Source of the DNA: Marinagarivorans sp.
GTDB taxonomy: Bacteria; Pseudomonadota; Gammaproteobacteria; Pseudomonadales; Cellvibrionaceae
Direction: 5' to 3'
NCBI GenBank assembly: GCA_028281865.1
Contig: JANQJB010000028.1
Coordinates: 45,176 to 109,175, forward strand
Length of the DNA: 64,000 nucleotides
This document shows positions 62,691 through 64,000 of this stretch, one piece after another (the first letter of the stretch is position 1; each line of letters starts with the position of its first letter). The notes beneath the pieces are model-generated. The model saw only the letters and a program-made list of their open reading frames with translations, made no database searches and had not been told where the DNA came from. The translations under genes were made by a program, and so were the position numbers.

Positions 62691-64000
62691 TCAGAGGTCC
62701 ATCAAAAAAGCCAAAAAGTGGCTTCTTTCGGTAGCGTCGAATTTCAATACCGCATTTTTTGATGCTTCTGCCTCTCCACCATGCCAGAGTACAGCCTCCA
62801 TAATGGTGCGGGCGCGGCCATCATGTAAAAAAGTTGCATCAGGATTTACGTTGTGGGTGAGGCCAATACCCCATAGCGGTGAAGTCCGCCACTCGCGTGC
62901 TGTCGCTTGATACTCGGTTAAGGCCTCCGCTGATCCCGGGTTGTTGTCGATATCGACGTCGGCCAAGTCCGGGCCCATATCGTGCAGCAGCAAATCGGTA
63001 TAAGGGTAAATGGTCTGGTTAGATAATTCGGGTAAATCGGGGTCTTCCGCGGTGGTAAAGCGTTCGCTGTGGCAACTATCGCACTTCGCGTCGAAGAATA
63101 ACTTTTTGCCCGCAAGCACATCGTTGTCGTCGGCTTTGCGCCGGATAGGTACCGCGAGGTGGCGACCATAAAATTCGATAGAGTCGAGAACCGAATCGGA
63201 TACTTCAAAATCATAGTCTCTAACGCTGTCGCCATTTCCATTCGGCGCTTCGCGGCAATCGATTTGATGCTCTAAACAGCCGTCTACTGGGAAAATGCTC
63301 GATGTTAAACCCATGTCGCCGTTAAAGGCACCCGCCGCTTGTTGCCGTACACTTGGCTGGCCGGCTTTCCAACCAAAACGCCCGACATCCGTGCTGTTTT
63401 TCAGCACGTGCCAGACAGTATTTAACTTGCCGGAAATGCCATCGTTGTCGCTGTCATCAGGGTCGTGTTTAGTCATCAAGTCGCTTTGGCTGATTAATTC
63501 CAACAAGCCCATTCCTATCATCGGCGGCGCTACACGCGGTGAAAATAAGGTGTCGCTGTCAAAGTCGTAACCCTGTTCAGCGTAATTGTTCTCTAATCGC
63601 CATTGAGGGCGGCGCAGTTCAACTTCGAAGCCGTCATCGAATGTTATTTTTTCGTAAGTGTAACTGACGGCAAAGTTTGCCTCTTTTTGTATACCAAAAA
63701 TGGCCTCCTGTTGCAGTTGTCCGCCAGCGCCGGAATCGCCGACACTGCCCATCGTGCCGTTGAGCATTTTTTCTCTTTGCTCAGGTGTTATATCGGTTTT
63801 AACAGCTTTGAAAATAAGCGTTGAAAAGCGATTTTCTGTTTCACTGCCGGCGTCACCCGGCGCGAAACCGCGGCCGTCACGAACGTGGCAATCTTGGCAG
63901 GCGTTGTTATTGAATAACGGGCCCAAGCCATCGCGCAATTCGGTGCTTGAGGTTTTTTCTATCCAAGCATTGTCAAAAAAATCATCGCCGATATTGAATT
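62691..64000 (-). CDS. Di-haem oxidoreductase, DUF1111 family (partial, N-terminus off window)
   Basis: The frame runs from the stop at 62691 leftward past the right edge of the window; about 436 residues are visible and no start is seen (reads DDFFDNAWIEKTSSTELRDG at the edge). Two haem-attachment motifs are present: CQDCH near the visible N-terminus and CDSCH in the C-terminal half. DUF1111/DHOR proteins are periplasmic, related to cytochrome c peroxidases; GIGLTHNVNPDATFLHDGRA is a typical segment. Function is not established in most members. A partner imelysin or similar gene may lie beyond the window. Confidence 0.88.
   Translation of the reverse strand, partial: FNIGDDFFDNAWIEKTSSTELRDGLGPLFNNNACQDCHVRDGRGFAPGDAGSETENRFSTLIFKAVKTDITPEQREKMLNGTMGSVGDSGAGGQLQQEAIFGIQKEANFAVSYTYEKITFDDGFEVELRRPQWRLENNYAEQGYDFDSDTLFSPRVAPPMIGMGLLELISQSDLMTKHDPDDSDNDGISGKLNTVWHVLKNSTDVGRFGWKAGQPSVRQQAAGAFNGDMGLTSSIFPVDGCLEHQIDCREAPNGNGDSVRDYDFEVSDSVLDSIEFYGRHLAVPIRRKADDNDVLAGKKLFFDAKCDSCHSERFTTAEDPDLPELSNQTIYPYTDLLLHDMGPDLADVDIDNNPGSAEALTEYQATAREWRTSPLWGIGLTHNVNPDATFLHDGRARTIMEAVLWHGGEAEASKNAVLKFDATERSHFLAFLMDL

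Overview
This window reads as chromosomal DNA of a marine-type gammaproteobacterium, most plausibly in or near the Cellvibrionales (Saccharophagus/Teredinibacter-like). The evidence is gene order: ygfB-pepP-ubiH-ubiI beside zapA-ssrS(6S RNA)-ygfA, serA next to rpiA and ilvA, and a phoR/phoB/ubiA ... HU ... recG/oxyR neighbourhood like that of pseudomonads. No tRNA, rRNA, CRISPR array, complete insertion sequence or prophage was seen. The taxonomic placement is inference.

Positions 1-263 hold the start of an ArsR-type repressor facing left, with a perfect 28-bp palindrome just upstream. From 598 to about 23500 there is an AT-rich accessory region between that regulator and transketolase, genes that are close neighbours in pseudomonads. 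Its first part (598-11874) is a tightly packed ten-gene run: a tandem-domain nucleotidyltransferase, GtrA flippase, family-2 glycosyltransferase, small GDPD-like phosphodiesterase, a membrane GT-C-like protein fused to a P-loop kinase, HAD phosphatase, class II aldolase, a GT-C protein with a C-terminal beta-sandwich, a small twin-arginine protein and a GMC oxidoreductase. I read this as a pathway that makes an unusual nucleotide-activated sugar or polyol, moves it across the inner membrane on a lipid carrier and attaches it to a surface molecule. It is the best candidate for an undescribed system. Two paralogous GT-C genes lie tail to tail (12101-15614), followed by a large lipoprotein, an ECF sigma/FecR pair, a membrane-anchored coiled-coil protein and two tandem-duplicated secreted proteins.

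From 23880 onward the gene content is mostly core: tkt, pgk, an alpha/beta hydrolase, serA with a hotdog thioesterase and a DUF4440-like protein, rpiA, ilvA, ygfA, 6S RNA, zapA, a zapB-like gene, ygfB, pepP, ubiH and ubiI. Next come a stand-alone JetD/DUF2220-like protein, a 17-bp tandem repeat, long-form purC, a FecR-like protein lacking a convincing sigma factor, and an HPP-family membrane protein. A central-carbon operon on the minus strand follows (pckA-aldolase-pfk).

The right end carries a DUF4124-glutaredoxin protein and FemAB-like transferase, phoB-phoR, ubiA, an HU-family gene, an HDOD protein, recG, oxyR, a YeeZ-like dehydratase, a CBS-GGDEF diguanylate cyclase and a di-haem oxidoreductase that runs off the window. 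Intergenic gaps hold at least three members of one inverted-repeat family (27204, 31437, 46034) and a different long inverted repeat (50101). All calls come from reading the sequence; no database search was run.
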